Source: Dehalococcoides mccartyi (GTDB lineage Bacteria > Chloroflexota > Dehalococcoidia > UBA2979). From it: DNA of 7,552 nt. The DNA lies in the NCBI GenBank assembly GCA_945888895.1, contig CAMDAY010000106.1, positions 1 to 7,552 of the forward strand, in the 5' to 3' direction. Shown piece by piece: positions 6,960 to 7,552 of this stretch. The stretch's first letter is position 1; every line of letters begins with the position of its first letter. Below the pieces are notes generated by a model. That model searched no databases. It was not told the DNA's origin and was given only the letters and a program-made list of their open reading frames with translations. The position numbers were made by a program, and so were the translations under genes.

Positions 6960-7552
6960 AGGTGATCGTGATCGGCGCGGGCGTGGCGGGCCTGGCCGCG
7001 GGGTACCACCTCGCGAAGCAGGGCCACGAGGTCCAGATCGTCGAGGCCAGCGACCGGCCCGGCGGGCAGGTGCGCACGTTCGAGGTCGGCGGCGGCCGCG
7101 TCGAGATCTTCTACCACCACCTGTTCCGCTCCGACACGGACATCGCCGCGCTGATCGACGAGCTCGGGCTCGGCGATGATCTCGCCTGGATCGACTCCAA
7201 CGTCGGCCTCGCGGCCGGAGGGAAGAACTACCCGTTCGTGGGACCGATCGACCTGCTGCGCTTCGACCGCGTCTCGCTGCTGACGCGCGTCCGCCTCGGC
7301 CTGGGCGCGCTGTACCTGCGCCGCTACAAGAACTGGCATAACTTCGAGGGCAAGCGCGCCGCCGAGTGGATCCGCAGGTGGGTGGGGCAGGAGGGCTACG
7401 ACGCCGTCTGGGGGCCGTTGCTCCGCGCGAAGTTCCGTGAGCACGCGGAGGACATCTCCCTCGTCTGGTTCTGGGGCAAGCTGCACCTCCGCTTCGCCTC
7501 GCGGCAGAGCAGCGGTGGCCTCGGCGGGCTGGTGGGCGGCCTGTTCGCGAAG
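6956..7552 (+). CDS. FAD/NAD(P)-binding amine-oxidase-like oxidoreductase, N-terminal part (3' end outside window)
   Basis: The reading frame is open for 199 codons from ATG 6956 to the window edge. The N-terminus is a dinucleotide-binding Rossmann fold: GAGVAGL (7-13), the ribose-binding acidic residue E30 closing the second strand, then RPGGQVRT (34-41), as in the protoporphyrinogen oxidase, phytoene desaturase and amine oxidase group (COG1232-like). YHHLF at 53-57, the YPF region, and WGPLLRAKF (152-160) resemble a bacterial/archaeal subgroup often annotated only as NAD(P)/FAD-dependent oxidoreductase and found near glycosyltransferase and lipid genes. The substrate is unknown; heme synthesis is not implied, since no heme genes are nearby. 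The start overlaps the upstream stop as ATGA, so it is likely translated with the flippase-like gene. The C-terminal substrate and FAD-contact motifs are not visible. Confidence 0.88.
   Translation, partial: MKVIVIGAGVAGLAAGYHLAKQGHEVQIVEASDRPGGQVRTFEVGGGRVEIFYHHLFRSDTDIAALIDELGLGDDLAWIDSNVGLAAGGKNYPFVGPIDLLRFDRVSLLTRVRLGLGALYLRRYKNWHNFEGKRAAEWIRRWVGQEGYDAVWGPLLRAKFREHAEDISLVWFWGKLHLRFASRQSSGGLGGLVGGLFAK

Overview
The window is a GC-rich, gene-dense stretch in which all six genes lie on the + strand. It reads best as part of a Chloroflexota (Chloroflexi) chromosome. The main reason is the adjacent pair of large membrane proteins matching the Chlor_Arch_YYY family (DUF2298, TIGR03662) and its usual genomic partner TIGR03663, a pairing typical of Chloroflexi and some Archaea. 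The smc-ftsY block upstream is bacterial. Class or genus cannot be assigned from sequence reading alone.

Layout: (1) 1-446, the C-terminal ATPase end of the chromosome-condensation protein SMC. (2) A 92-base gap holding a strong 12-bp stem-loop and at best a weak promoter. (3) About 554-1522, ftsY, the SRP-receptor GTPase. (4) 1538-3835, a DUF2298 / Chlor_Arch_YYY polytopic membrane protein. (5) 3832-5892, a TIGR03663 membrane protein resembling GT-C glycosyltransferases, overlapping gene 4 by ATGA. (6) 5946-6959, a flippase-like membrane protein of the lysylphosphatidylglycerol synthase TM family (UPF0104), preceded by a good ribosome binding site. (7) 6956 to the window end, an FAD/NAD(P)-binding amine-oxidase-like oxidoreductase, overlapping gene 6 by ATGA and cut by the window edge.

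The first two genes are housekeeping (chromosome segregation and membrane-protein targeting). The last four form a tight, probably co-transcribed module. Two GT-C-like multi-spanning proteins with soluble C-terminal tails, a flippase-like protein and a flavoprotein of a kind often seen near glycosyltransferases suggest assembly or modification of a lipid-linked glycan or other envelope component. That is inference: the substrate is unknown, and both large families are uncharacterised. The most interesting content is this module. No RNA genes, CRISPR arrays, insertion sequences, phage genes or large repeats were seen.
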